DNA of 64,000 bases from Marinobacterium nitratireducens. Its GTDB lineage: Bacteria > Pseudomonadota > Gammaproteobacteria > Pseudomonadales > Balneatricaceae. This document shows, in pieces, positions 23,601-31,666 of the stretch (its first letter is position 1; each line of letters opens with the position of its first letter). Where the stretch lies: the NCBI RefSeq assembly GCF_014645375.1, contig NZ_BMLT01000004.1:248001-312000 (forward strand), in the 5' to 3' direction. The notes beneath the pieces are model-generated. The model worked only from the letters and a program-made list of their open reading frames with translations, did no database searches and was not told where the DNA came from. A program made the translations under genes and the position numbers.

Positions 23601-25512
23601 CCAGGAAGGCATCCTGAAAATCCTCCTGCAGGTCGGGCAGACTCACCACGCGGCAGCCGACGAGCTCGAGACTGAAATCGTGTATCCAGGTGGAATCGCC
23701 GTCCAGCCGCACCTCGTAGGGGCGCTCGCCAATCACCCTCAGCCCCAGGTTTTCCAGCACCGGCAACACGTTGGACAGCGGCAGCGACTGGTGCAGATGG
23801 AACAGCTTGAAGCTGAGCGTTTCCCCCTCGCTTTCGAGGTCACGGTAAAAGCCCAGGGTCAGCGGCCGGTCATCGCCCAGCGTCATCATGTGCTGTATAT
23901 CGGCAACGGCGGTACGGGCGCGAAAATCGGCGCGATAGCCCGCGGGAAAGCCCCTGCCGTATCGGCCGAACGCGCGCGTGCCCCCCTCCTCGCCGAGGGT
24001 TTCGATCAGCGCATCGTAGAGATCGTCGGTCCAGGAGCGGGCTGCCTGACACACCGCCGCCTCGACTGCCTCGACATCATAGCTATCGGTGACAAAACCG
24101 GACGCAGGACGCAGCAAGAACTGCGTTCGCGCCAGCACCGACTCGGAGAAACGGGTGTTGAAGTCGGAGCGGGTACAGCCGAGCTCGCGCAGCAGCACCG
24201 CCTCCACCCGCAGGCGATAGTCGGTACTGTAGATATCCCGCGGTGAATACACGAGGCAGGAGAAAAAGCGCCCGCAGCTGTCGCGGCGCACAAAGACGCG
24301 AATCTGACGTCGCTCCTGCATCTGCAGAATGGCGATCGCGGTACGGCACAGCTCATCCTGGCCGATCTGGAAGAGCTCGTCGCGCGGGTAGGTTTCGAGA
24401 ATCTGCAACAGGGCTTTCCAGTCGTGTCCGCGGGGCAGCAGACGCGAGTGCTGCAGCACCGCCTCCACCTTGCGCCGCACCAGCGGTATTCGCCGCACAC
24501 TCTGGATATAGACCGAGGAGGTATAAAGGCCGAGAAAGTGCACCTCGCCGGTCAGCTGCCCGCCGGCATCGAACTGGCGCACGCCGATAATATCCGGGAA
24601 ACCGGGGCGATGTATCAACGACTCGACCAGCGCTTTCGAAATCGAAAGCGGGCCCGGATCCCGACCCGGCACCACAGGCGTCTGCCCGCCGGCCAAACCC
24701 TGAGCGGCACCTTCGCGGTAAAGCCCCAGACCGCTGGCGGCAACGGCCTCGAGCCGGGCTTCGCCGGCCTCGGCGCGCAGACGATATTCCCGGTAGCCGA
24801 GCAAGACGAAATGACGCTTGAGCCAATGGAGGAATTCGGCCGCTTCCTGTTCCTCTGCCGCGCTCTTGTCCTGCGCCGCCAGGCGTTCGCGCTGGCGTTC
24901 GACAGCAGCCTGCATGGCGTCGAAGTCGTCGACCAGGGTACGAATCTGCCCCATCAGTCCGACCAGCGCCCGTTCCAGCCGCTTCAGCCGCTGCGTATCG
25001 CTGTGCCGGTCCACCTCGAGAATCACCAGCGTTTCGCGGCGCCGTCCGCGTGCTCTGGTGTCGGGAGCGAACAGTCGCTGCAGGCGATGCTCGCCATCAC
25101 GCCGAATCGACAGCACCGCGTTGTGAATCGCCTTGATGGTGAGCCCGTCCCGGTCGAGCAGCATTCTCACCGAGTCGACGATAAACGGCATATCGTCGCT
25201 CAGCAGCGCAATCACCGTATGGGGCGACTGCCAGCCATGCTCCTCGACGGTGGGATTGAAGGCCCTGACTTTGGCCTCCCCGCCCGGATAATCCTGCAGA
25301 AAACGCCAGCAGGCGACGGTAGCGCCGTAAAGGTCGTCCAGACGCCATTCCCTGAGATCGGTCTGGGATGCCGAGGCATAGAAAAGCTGTGCGAATTCCA
25401 CCAGCCGGGAGCGGGCTGACGCCGGCTGACGGCTGCGCAGCGTCTGGTACAGCAACGACAACTGGCGTTCAGAATCATCGCTCATGCGGTTCCCCGGGCC
25501 GGAATTGGACAT
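20680..25512 (-). CDS. gdhB: NAD-specific glutamate dehydrogenase, 180-kDa class
   Basis: 1610 residues. This class (L_180) deaminates glutamate to 2-oxoglutarate and ammonia with NAD+, in a catabolic role that feeds the TCA cycle. The N-terminal regulatory third contains ACT-like segments (HGWQSPHTVIALLSDDMPF). The catalytic core lies around residues 800-1250, with VGAKGGFVARR, MGITARGAWVSVERHF, GIGDMSGDVFGNGM and the Rossmann signature GEGGNLGLTQ. The C-terminal 350 residues are helical. The longest start is ATG 25510-25512; an ATG nine codons later (25485) has the better ribosome site GGGGA. Confidence 0.95.
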   Translation of the reverse strand: MSNSGPGNRMSDDSERQLSLLYQTLRSRQPASARSRLVEFAQLFYASASQTDLREWRLDDLYGATVACWRFLQDYPGGEAKVRAFNPTVEEHGWQSPHTVIALLSDDMPFIVDSVRMLLDRDGLTIKAIHNAVLSIRRDGEHRLQRLFAPDTRARGRRRETLVILEVDRHSDTQRLKRLERALVGLMGQIRTLVDDFDAMQAAVERQRERLAAQDKSAAEEQEAAEFLHWLKRHFVLLGYREYRLRAEAGEARLEAVAASGLGLYREGAAQGLAGGQTPVVPGRDPGPLSISKALVESLIHRPGFPDIIGVRQFDAGGQLTGEVHFLGLYTSSVYIQSVRRIPLVRRKVEAVLQHSRLLPRGHDWKALLQILETYPRDELFQIGQDELCRTAIAILQMQERRQIRVFVRRDSCGRFFSCLVYSPRDIYSTDYRLRVEAVLLRELGCTRSDFNTRFSESVLARTQFLLRPASGFVTDSYDVEAVEAAVCQAARSWTDDLYDALIETLGEEGGTRAFGRYGRGFPAGYRADFRARTAVADIQHMMTLGDDRPLTLGFYRDLESEGETLSFKLFHLHQSLPLSNVLPVLENLGLRVIGERPYEVRLDGDSTWIHDFSLELVGCRVVSLPDLQEDFQDAFLAIWDGRAENDDFNRLVLAAQLKYREVAVLRAYAAYLKQLNYNIGADAISATFCHQVELCSRLVQLFHARFDPARTAGDGGATLIQSIEEGLEQVPSLTEDRVIRQYLALIRATQRVNFYSSGAAARPYLALKLSPREIPQTPLPRPLYEIFVHSPRVEGVHLRLGKVARGGLRWSERPEDYRTEVLGLVKAQQVKNAVIVPVGAKGGFVARRLHGDMDREQRFAEGVACYRQFVSGLLDLTDNLVGGRPVAPPQVRCHDDADSYLVVAADKGTASFSDIANEIAASYGYWLGDAFASGGSQGYDHKKMGITARGAWVSVERHFREMGRNIEREPIRVLGIGDMSGDVFGNGMLLSQNLMLVAAFNHLHIFIDPEPDPVASFKERERLFALPRSSWRDYDSALISPGGGVFDRSAKSVHLSPQIQSLLGCGRERLTPAELISELLKAEVDLLWNGGIGTYVKASDETHLEVGDKANDALRVDACELRCRVIGEGGNLGLTQRARVEYALGGGRLNTDFIDNAGGVDCSDHEVNIKILLNELVTSGDLTLKHRNRLLKGMTAEVAARVLQNNYRQVQSISLMEVRSAESMAEFRRFMTYLESSHRLDRRLEFLPDDEALAERHSAGQGLTRPELSLLVSYSKSELQERLLGSTLPDDPFMQPELETAFPDRLVRRFRGPLYRLHRLRREIIATQLANQVVNLMGVNFVDRLQASTGADVETIARAYVLVRKLYDLESLWQQIEALDHQVSGDVQIAMMHDLQHLARRATRWFVRNRRGTLDCASEAGAFGNQVMRTATKLGDLMVGPPREAWEAARVHYTDAGVPVRLASLIAASRSLSAILGLTEVAGEHGLKMGRVVRAYYALGQELELHWFAGLLEGLSVENYWQALAREAFRDDLDWQHRALVSSLLAGSRPGQPMAKLLADWLERNRAQVERWRYLLTELRSAGRTEYSMYTVAIRELFDLARNSSYSGA

Positions 25513-25782
25513 TCTCGAGTCGTTTCAGGAGTATAGCAACGCGGTACGATACAGACGGGGTTAGCAACCTGTTGCCTTGAAGCGACGCCCCTCGTCGGCC
25601 TAAACTGTTTTCACTGGCACCGTTGACGTGCAACAAGTCATTGATATGGCATGGGTGTTACCCGATAATGGCCGGATACGCGAACCCTTTAGGTGTACTT
25701 ACGGGCGACCGGAACCGCCGTGAAGGCCATTTCGCTCGCGGCCCGGACCGGGCCTTCCACAGCCGGCTGAACTCAGGGCGAT
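25513..25782. other. gdhB-batD divergent region
   Basis: 270 bases between divergent genes. No clear promoter box, operator or repeat stands out. Confidence 0.4.
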
Positions 25783-27444
25783 ATGCGAAAGCTGCCGTTA
25801 CTATTGAACCTGATCTGTCTGCCCGTCTTCGCTGACGTGACGGCTTCACTTGATCGCCGCACGATAACCGTTCAGGATCGCGTGCGCCTGACCCTCGAAA
25901 CCGACGAACGCGCCCCGCAATCCCTCGACTTCTCGCCGCTGTATCAGGATTTCCAGTTTCTCGGCAGCAGGCAGCTCAGACTGTCGAGCCATGCCAGCGG
26001 CGACAGCCGCTACCGCACCCGCTGGGAGATTCTGCTGCGCCCAAAGTCCCCGGGGGACATCGAAGTCCCGCGCCTGCAGGTCGGCACGCAGTCCAGCCGC
26101 CCGCTAAGCCTGCACGTTCTGCCGTCGGAAGCCAGCAACAGCGGCACGGAAGGCGAGCCGTTGTTCATCGAGGCCGAGCTTGACCGCCGGGAAGCCTACG
26201 TCGACAGCCAGCTGATCTACAGCGTACGCCTGTACCACGCACAGGAGCTGGCCCCCGGATCGCAGTTGAGTCCGCCACACCTGAACGGCGGCCTGATCAA
26301 GCCGCTCGGCGAGCAGCAACGCTATAACCGCCAGGTCAGCGGTCGGCAATACGAGGTCATCGAGCAACGCTTCGCCATTTTCCCGTCCAAAAGCGGTGAG
26401 CAGAGCCTCGAAGGTCCCATCTTCGAAGGCCGCAGCGCGCTCGACGGACGCCGTCTGGAACTACAGGCGCCGGCCCGGGAAATCAGCATTGCCGAGCCGG
26501 CCTACCGGAGCGCCCGCGGCTACTGGCTGCCGGCCCGCGCCGTCACGCTCGAGGACAGCGACATCCCCGAGGCGGTGATCGAGCCCAACCAGCCACTCGC
26601 CTACAGCATTACGCTGACCGCCACCGGGCTGCCCGCCGTTCGGCTACCCGACCTGGCCCCGCCGGGCACTGCGGCACTGGACGTGCAGGTCGACAGCATC
26701 GAGCTCGACGAGGAGGTCGGCGACCAGGGGCTGGTGAGCCGTCGCACCGAGCACCTGAGCCTTATTCCCCGCAGTACCGGCACCCTGGAACTGCCGCCGG
26801 TGGATCTCACCTGGTGGGACCTCTCTGCCGGGCAGGCCCGCAACGTCAGTCTGCCGGGTCGCCAGCTCCTGGTCCGCAGCGCCGGCAGCGAGCCCCCCCG
26901 GCAGGCATTCTCGGGACTTGGCTTCGAACAGGCCAGCCTGGGGCCGGGGCTGCAACAGGCACTGGACAAGAGCCGCCTGCTGATCGCACTGCTGACCCTG
27001 ACCAGCCTGGTATCGTCACTGGGCTGGCTCTATACCTTCAACCATCTGCGTCTGTTGCGCCGCGAAAGCCGCCGGCAGGCACAGGAAGAAGAATTGCGCC
27101 GCCACCGCAAGCTGCTGATGGCACACCAGATGGCGGAAAAGAACACCTTTCAGGCCCTGGCGATGGCCTGCCAGCAAAACAACCCCGAGGTGGCCAAGCT
27201 GCGTCTGATCGAATGGGCGCAGAACTTCTGGCCCGACCAGCAGATTTTCAGCGGCGAGGACATCAGCGACGCGGCCCGCAGCCAGGCTCTGGATTTCCTG
27301 ATTCTTGACCTCGAGCAGCACCTCTATCTCGAGGACGACATGTGGCACGGCGACCTTTTGCTCGAGGCCATCGGCAAACTCCGCGCCCGCCGGCCAGAGG
27401 GCTATGAAGACCGCCCCGCGGTCGAACTGCCCTTCGCCTCCTGA
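25783..27444 (+). CDS. BatD-like exported protein (oxygen-tolerance family)
   Basis: 553 residues. A short signal peptide (MRKLPLLLNLICLPVFA) is followed by tandem immunoglobulin-like beta domains over roughly residues 18-370; ASLDRRTITVQDRVRLTL is the typical BatD opening. One membrane helix lies at about residues 395-417 (LIALLTLTSLVSSLGWL), then a cytoplasmic helical tail. BatD normally sits in moxR-batABCD operons with VWA-domain proteins. None of those partners is here; the gene is followed 18 bases later by a potassium-channel gene. Family call is good, role unknown. Confidence 0.75.
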   Translation: MRKLPLLLNLICLPVFADVTASLDRRTITVQDRVRLTLETDERAPQSLDFSPLYQDFQFLGSRQLRLSSHASGDSRYRTRWEILLRPKSPGDIEVPRLQVGTQSSRPLSLHVLPSEASNSGTEGEPLFIEAELDRREAYVDSQLIYSVRLYHAQELAPGSQLSPPHLNGGLIKPLGEQQRYNRQVSGRQYEVIEQRFAIFPSKSGEQSLEGPIFEGRSALDGRRLELQAPAREISIAEPAYRSARGYWLPARAVTLEDSDIPEAVIEPNQPLAYSITLTATGLPAVRLPDLAPPGTAALDVQVDSIELDEEVGDQGLVSRRTEHLSLIPRSTGTLELPPVDLTWWDLSAGQARNVSLPGRQLLVRSAGSEPPRQAFSGLGFEQASLGPGLQQALDKSRLLIALLTLTSLVSSLGWLYTFNHLRLLRRESRRQAQEEELRRHRKLLMAHQMAEKNTFQALAMACQQNNPEVAKLRLIEWAQNFWPDQQIFSGEDISDAARSQALDFLILDLEQHLYLEDDMWHGDLLLEAIGKLRARRPEGYEDRPAVELPFAS

Positions 27445-27462
27445 GTAGAGAGAAACCAGCCG

Positions 27463-28314
27463 ATGACCAGAAAAGCCCACCACAGACTGGTCCGCACCCT
27501 AGGGCTCGGCGGCGTCGACCCACAGGAAAACAGCGCTGCCAGAAAGCTGGGGGCCTGGCTCGAGTGGCCGATGATTCTGGCGGCGCTGTGGATACTGGTC
27601 GACTGGTATCTGGCCAGCCAGCGCGGCAGCAGCGGCACTTACAGCCGCTATACCGATCCGCTGGTGTGGAGCTTCTTTCTGGTGGAACTGGTGTCCCTGA
27701 CGCTGCTGGTCGACGACAGGCGCCGTCACCTGCGCCGCAACTGGCTCAATGTGCTGATCGTACTGGGCGGCATACCCGTCCTTATGGGGGTCGACGTCTT
27801 CTATGCCGGTCTGCTGCGCTCGCTGCGACTACTGCTGATGCTGGGTATCTTCGTGCGCGTATCGGACGACGTATACGCTATCCTCAACCGCCACAACCTC
27901 GGCACCACCCTGGCGATCGGCTTTGTCCTGCTGCTCATCGCCGGCGTGCTGATTTCCGGTATAGACCCGGCGTTCAAATCGCCGCTGGACGGTATCTGGT
28001 GGGCCTGGGTCACGGTCACCACCGTGGGCTACGGCGACCTGGTACCCACCACGACCGAAGGGCGTATCTTCGGGGCGCTGCTGATCCTGATGGGGATCGG
28101 ACTGTTCTCGATGCTCACCGCCAGCTTTTCGGCCTTCTTCATCGAGCAGGACGAGAAGGCCCTCAGCCGTCGCGAGGCCGAGAACATCAAGCGCATCAGT
28201 GGCCTGGAAAACCGCCTCGAACATATCGAAAAGCAACTCGAGCACGCGGTCGCCGCACTCGAACGGATCGAGAACCGAAGCCCAAGCGACGACAACCGGA
28301 ACGGGGATAAATAA
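27463..28314 (+). CDS. Voltage-gated-type potassium channel with C-terminal coiled coil
   Basis: 283 residues with six membrane helices. Helix four carries spaced arginines (LLRSLRLLLMLGIFVRV, about residues 117-133), like a voltage sensor. The pore has the selectivity filter TVGYGDLVP at residues 187-195, diagnostic of K+ channels. After helix six, residues 225-272 form an amphipathic heptad-like coiled coil (IKRISGLENRLEHIEKQLE), probably a tetramerisation stalk. No RCK or cyclic-nucleotide domain is present. It is co-oriented with and close to the BatD gene. Confidence 0.9.
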   Translation: MTRKAHHRLVRTLGLGGVDPQENSAARKLGAWLEWPMILAALWILVDWYLASQRGSSGTYSRYTDPLVWSFFLVELVSLTLLVDDRRRHLRRNWLNVLIVLGGIPVLMGVDVFYAGLLRSLRLLLMLGIFVRVSDDVYAILNRHNLGTTLAIGFVLLLIAGVLISGIDPAFKSPLDGIWWAWVTVTTVGYGDLVPTTTEGRIFGALLILMGIGLFSMLTASFSAFFIEQDEKALSRREAENIKRISGLENRLEHIEKQLEHAVAALERIENRSPSDDNRNGDK

Positions 28315-28350
28315 GATTCATCGCGCCTTAGCGGTAAAAAGCGTCATCGA

Positions 28351-28417
28351 ATGGGTGGAACGGCGCCTGGGCACGGTATTTCGGAATCTGACACGGTTGG
28401 GGCGCCGTGCAACCCAT
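28351..28417. repeat. Two-tier hairpin repeat
   Basis: ATGGGT-n3-ACGGCGCC (28351-28367) and GGCGCCGT-n3-ACCCAT (28401-28417): six-base outer arms, a 3x3 internal loop and eight-base inner arms. It is related in layout to the copy at 28457 and to those at 58134 and 58319. Confidence 0.7.
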
Positions 28418-28456
28418 CTTGAAGTGTTGAGGCATTACCTCGGAAACCTGAGTGAT

Positions 28457-28532
28457 TGATGGGTTACGCCGCCACAGCAAAGGCTGCCAAACGCAAATGC
28501 AGAGTCGCCGGCGGCTCCACCCATCCTCCTAC
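28457..28532 (+). repeat. Dispersed intergenic element, GATGGGT/ACCCATC type
   Basis: Begins TGATGGGTTACGCCGCC and ends GGCGGCTCCACCCATCCT. GATGGGT pairs with ACCCATC, then a TAC/TCC internal loop, then GCCGCC with GGCGGC. The same termini occur at 58134-58205 (inverted) and 58319-58390. Confidence 0.75.
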
Positions 28533-28544
28533 AACAGCCCCACG

Positions 28545-29441
28545 CTACAGGCTTGCGCGCAGCGCCTGTTCGAGCTCGGTGTAGCGGAACTGGTACCCGG
28601 CGTCGAGCAGCCGGCGGGGATAGGCGCGCTGCCCCGAGACCAGCAATTCGCTGGCCTCGCCGAGCAGCAGCTTCATGGCGATCTCGGGCACACGCATGAA
28701 GGCGGGACGCTTCAGAACCTTCGCCAGCGCCCGGGTGAACTCGGCGTTGGTTGCCGCTTCCGGTGCACAGGCGTTGAAGGCGCCCCGCAACGTCTTCTGC
28801 TCGATCAGATAGCGAATGATGCCGACCTCGTCGGCCAGCTGCACCCAGGCCATCCACTGACGGCCGCTGGCGATCGGTCCGCCCATGCCAAGACGAAATG
28901 CCGGCAGCATCTTCGCCAGGGCACCCCCCTTCCCCAGCACGATTCCGGTTCGCAGCAGGCAGACCCGCACACCCAGCTTCTCCGCCTGCAGGGCCGCCGC
29001 CTCCCAGTCCGCGCACAGCTGATGGGGGAAACCGGGCACGAAGTCGTCGGACTCTTCGGTCAGCAGATGGTCGTTGTCCTGACTGCCGTAGTAACCCACG
29101 GCGGATCCGCTGACCAGGACCTCGGGACGCCGGTCCAGCCGCTCGATCAGCCGTAACAGATCCTGTGTCGTGTCGAGCCTGCTTGAGCGCAGCAGCCGCT
29201 TGCGCGAGTCCGTCCAGCGCCGGTCGACAATCGGCGCCCCAGCCAGGTTGACGATGGCGTCGATGCTCTCGTCCCTGGAAATCGCGCCGAGCCCCTCGAT
29301 CGGCCGCACAGGACCGCCCAGTTTGGCCGCGGCGCGGCTGACCGAGCGGGTCAGCACGAGCACCTCGCACCCGTCCTCGAGCAGCGAACGGCAGAGCGCC
29401 TGGCCGATAAACCCGGTACCGCCGGTTATCAGTACTTTCAT
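28545..29441 (-). CDS. TIGR01777-type NAD(P)-binding epimerase-like protein (YfcH family)
   Basis: 298 residues from the ATG at 29439-29441, which has GGAGATGGG upstream. The longer frame adds 34 unsupported residues. It is an extended short-chain dehydrogenase with the cofactor motif ITGGTGFIGQALC at residues 4-16, NLAGAPI (about residue 62) and SGSAVGYYG as the active-site strand, where Tyr-x-x-x-Lys is not clearly preserved. A C-terminal DUF1731 segment (ALRGAFNACAPEAATNAEFTRAL) is typical of this family. Substrate unknown. Confidence 0.88.
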   Translation of the reverse strand: MKVLITGGTGFIGQALCRSLLEDGCEVLVLTRSVSRAAAKLGGPVRPIEGLGAISRDESIDAIVNLAGAPIVDRRWTDSRKRLLRSSRLDTTQDLLRLIERLDRRPEVLVSGSAVGYYGSQDNDHLLTEESDDFVPGFPHQLCADWEAAALQAEKLGVRVCLLRTGIVLGKGGALAKMLPAFRLGMGGPIASGRQWMAWVQLADEVGIIRYLIEQKTLRGAFNACAPEAATNAEFTRALAKVLKRPAFMRVPEIAMKLLLGEASELLVSGQRAYPRRLLDAGYQFRYTELEQALRASL

Positions 29442-29517
29442 CCCATCTCCTTCATTGACACCCCTGGCGCGTCTCCTTAACCTTGGGCACCGATCCTCTT
29501 GGCAGAAGTGAAATCCC

Positions 29518-30132
29518 ATGTTTACCGGTATTGTCCAGGGCAAGGCCCGGGTCCTTGACCTGGAACGTCACCCACAGTTTATGCGACTCACCGTGGAATT
29601 GCCGCCCGCACGCGCGGAGCGACTGGAACAGGGTGCCAGCATCGCCCTCAACGGCACCTGCCTCACCGTCACCGGCTTCACCGGCAACCGCGTCAGCTTC
29701 GACCTCATCGTCGAAACGCTCAGGGTCACCAACCTTGGCGACCTGAAGGTGGGGGATGAAGTGAATTTCGAGCGCGCCGCTCGCTTCGGGGATGAAATCG
29801 GCGGCCACAGCCTCTCAGGCCACGTGCACGCCACGGTCGAGATCCTGGACATCGAGCGCAGCGAGCACAACTGCGTGGTCTGGTTCGCGCTGCCGGACGA
29901 GCAGGGCAAATACATTCTGCCCAAGGGCTTTGTCGCGCTGAACGGTTGCAGCCTCACCATCGGCGAAGTGCGACAGGACCGCTTCAACGTCTACCTGATT
30001 CCGGAAACCCTTGCGGTCACGGGCTTCGGTACGGCCGCAGTCGGCGAGCGGATCAATCTCGAGGTCGACTCTCAGACCCAGGCAACGGTGGATACCGTGG
30101 AACGCCTGCTGCAGCAGCGCGGACTGGTCTGA
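29518..30132 (+). CDS. ribE: Riboflavin synthase, alpha subunit
   Basis: 204 residues; dismutates two 6,7-dimethyl-8-ribityllumazines to riboflavin. The start MFTGIVQG is the family hallmark. Two tandem lumazine-binding barrels are seen, with NGTCLTVTGF and GGHSLSGHVHA in the first-to-second transition and NGCSLTIGEV in the second. It stands alone here, without ribD, ribA or ribH. No FMN riboswitch is present in the 76-base gap upstream. Confidence 0.95.
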   Translation: MFTGIVQGKARVLDLERHPQFMRLTVELPPARAERLEQGASIALNGTCLTVTGFTGNRVSFDLIVETLRVTNLGDLKVGDEVNFERAARFGDEIGGHSLSGHVHATVEILDIERSEHNCVVWFALPDEQGKYILPKGFVALNGCSLTIGEVRQDRFNVYLIPETLAVTGFGTAAVGERINLEVDSQTQATVDTVERLLQQRGLV

Positions 30133-30388
30133 CAGCCGTAACATCGACGCAGGCATTCTCGCCGACCATTCGCAGGAGCGGCGTACCCAAACTTACGGGC
30201 ACTTCCCCGCCGCGAACCATGGCCAGGCTTCAGAAAAGTATTCCCGGCGGGCGCCGGTCCTACGGGTTTGAGGCGCCCGGCCGCTTTTGTAGGAGCCGCG
30301 CCCCGCGGCGAACAGGGTAGGCTCTACGTCGGGTTCTGCGCGGCGGGGCAAGACCGGTGCAAATCGACTGAACAGCGCCCGCGGCGGA
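30133..30388. repeat. Intergenic repeats shared with the gltA-amtB gap
   Basis: ACCCAAACTTACGGGCACT (30187-30205) and GGGCGCCGGTCCTACGGGT (near 30249) correspond to units at 14754-14830. GTAGGAGCCGCGCCCCGCGGCGAAC follows (from 30290), a REP-like unit. There is no supported gene. Confidence 0.5.
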
Positions 30389-30937
30389 CTAGGCTTTCAT
30401 ATCCCGAACCAGCTCGCGGTAGAGATCGAGATACTCTTCGGAACGGTTTTCGCCGAAAAGCGGGTCCTCGTTTTTCGGCAGCTGCTCGTCCAGTTCTTCC
30501 CAGTCACCCGGCTGCGCCGCACGTTCGAGCGCGGGAAAGACTTCCGCCTCCTCGAAGTCCAGATGCCCTTTCTGCTCGCCGATATAGGCTTCCAGCCGGT
30601 CGATGAACTCGTTCATGGGCATCGGCGTGTCGTTGAGAATGCTGTCGATGGCGTCGCTCAGCTCGTGCGATGCCGCATGCAGCCGGCGGTGCTGCGCCGA
30701 ACACTTCTCCATCAGCGCGTCGAGCCCGGGATCGCGCTCCTTGAAGAAAGCGAACATCTGATCTTCGATCGGATGGTGGTGACGGTCGGCGTAGTCGCTG
30801 ACGTAATCCACGGCGTCCGCGAGCAGCCTGAAATTCGGCCGGGTACCGGCCCGGAGCTTGCCAACCTTGGCGCGCAGTATGTCCAGCAGCCGCGTCAGGT
30901 TGATATGGTCCTTGTGAAGTTCGGCCAGAATCGCCAT
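30389..30937 (-). CDS. Hemerythrin HHE-domain protein, probably anaerobically induced
   Basis: 182 residues. The N-terminal 145 residues form a four-helix HHE bundle with the di-iron ligands spread over LHKDH (about residue 7), DRHHHPIEDQMF (about 53-64), QHRRLH and GHLDFEEAEVF (about 123-133). Such proteins bind O2 or NO or repair iron-sulfur centres; which applies here is not shown. The upstream region has a perfect ANR/FNR site placed as in a class II activated promoter, so expression under low oxygen is expected. Confidence 0.88.
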   Translation of the reverse strand: MAILAELHKDHINLTRLLDILRAKVGKLRAGTRPNFRLLADAVDYVSDYADRHHHPIEDQMFAFFKERDPGLDALMEKCSAQHRRLHAASHELSDAIDSILNDTPMPMNEFIDRLEAYIGEQKGHLDFEEAEVFPALERAAQPGDWEELDEQLPKNEDPLFGENRSEEYLDLYRELVRDMKA

Positions 30938-30996
30938 CTTGAGCCTCCGCGAGCAATGAATGCGAATGGACCCCGAAAGAGGTCCCGGTTGTCATT

Positions 30997-31037
30997 ACTA
31001 TAGACAACCGATTGGGAGGTCTGTTGATATCGATCAA
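30997..31037 (-). promoter_or_regulatory. ANR/FNR-activated promoter of the hemerythrin gene
   Basis: TTGAT-n4-ATCAA at 31024-31037 is a perfect FNR/ANR consensus. On the minus strand a -10 box TATAGT (complement of 30997-31002) lies 21 bases downstream of it. With the start of transcription near 30990 the site is centred at about -40.5, the class II activator position. The leader is about 53 bases. Confidence 0.8.
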
Positions 31038-31048
31038 TCGCAGCTGTT

Positions 31049-31666
31049 TCAGCCCGTCTCCAGCAGACGATGCAGCTCGGCAAGACTTTGCACTCGCAGG
31101 TCGGTCAGCTCCGGCCAGTCACGGTCGGGCCGGGCATCGACATGCACCGTGCCGGTGCCGGCATTGCGGCCAGCCTCGAGATCGTAGCGGAAGTCGCCCA
31201 CCATCAGCGCTTCGTCGGGCCGCGCGCGCCAGAGCGAAAGTAGCCGCTGCAGGCCACCGGGATCGGGCTTGGGTCGCGCCTCGTCACGACCCAGCACGAA
31301 GTCGGGATCGAAATACTCCGCCGCGCCGATCGCCTTCAGCGACAGCAGCGCCAGCTCTCGGGTATTGCGCGTCAGAATGCCGCAGCGGCAGCCGCGTCGT
31401 GACAGGCCCTGCAACAGCGCGTGCACGCCTTCCGCAGGCCGGGCGTGGCCGGCGTAGTGCCGCTCCAGCGCGTCCAGGCGCAGGTGCCGTTCGGAGCGCA
31501 GCGGTTCGGGCATCGCCGCCAGCGCATCGAGAATATCGTCCTGCGGCGCGATGCCGAGCTCGCGCCGGATATGGGCAAAGTCGTGCACCGGCAGCGTCAG
31601 GGTGCCATCGAGATCGAATACCCAGTAGCGACGCGCGCCCAGCCCGCCCCGTTCAACCTTCACCAC
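31049..31666 (-). CDS. HAD-superfamily phosphatase (phosphoglycolate-phosphatase-like)
   Basis: 205 residues. Motif I is WVFDLDGTLT (residues 15-24) with the nucleophile Asp; motif II is ILTRNTREL; the catalytic lysine and motif III follow in GRDEARPKPDPGGL and MVGDFRYDLEAG. The helical cap lies between motifs I and II, as in subfamily IA. The proposed start is GTG (31664-31666), 14 bases inside the upstream AlbA_2 gene, so the two are translationally linked. Substrate not determinable. Confidence 0.88.
   Translation of the reverse strand: MVKVERGGLGARRYWVFDLDGTLTLPVHDFAHIRRELGIAPQDDILDALAAMPEPLRSERHLRLDALERHYAGHARPAEGVHALLQGLSRRGCRCGILTRNTRELALLSLKAIGAAEYFDPDFVLGRDEARPKPDPGGLQRLLSLWRARPDEALMVGDFRYDLEAGRNAGTGTVHVDARPDRDWPELTDLRVQSLAELHRLLETG

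Noticed and set aside
25645-25670. sigma-54-like TGGCATGGGTGTTAC before the BatD gene
   Set aside because: The -12 element lacks the GC doublet at the right distance.
28452-29156. A 234-codon plus-strand frame starting inside the repeat at 28457
   Set aside because: It is antisense to the epimerase-like gene, whose protein is clearly conserved.
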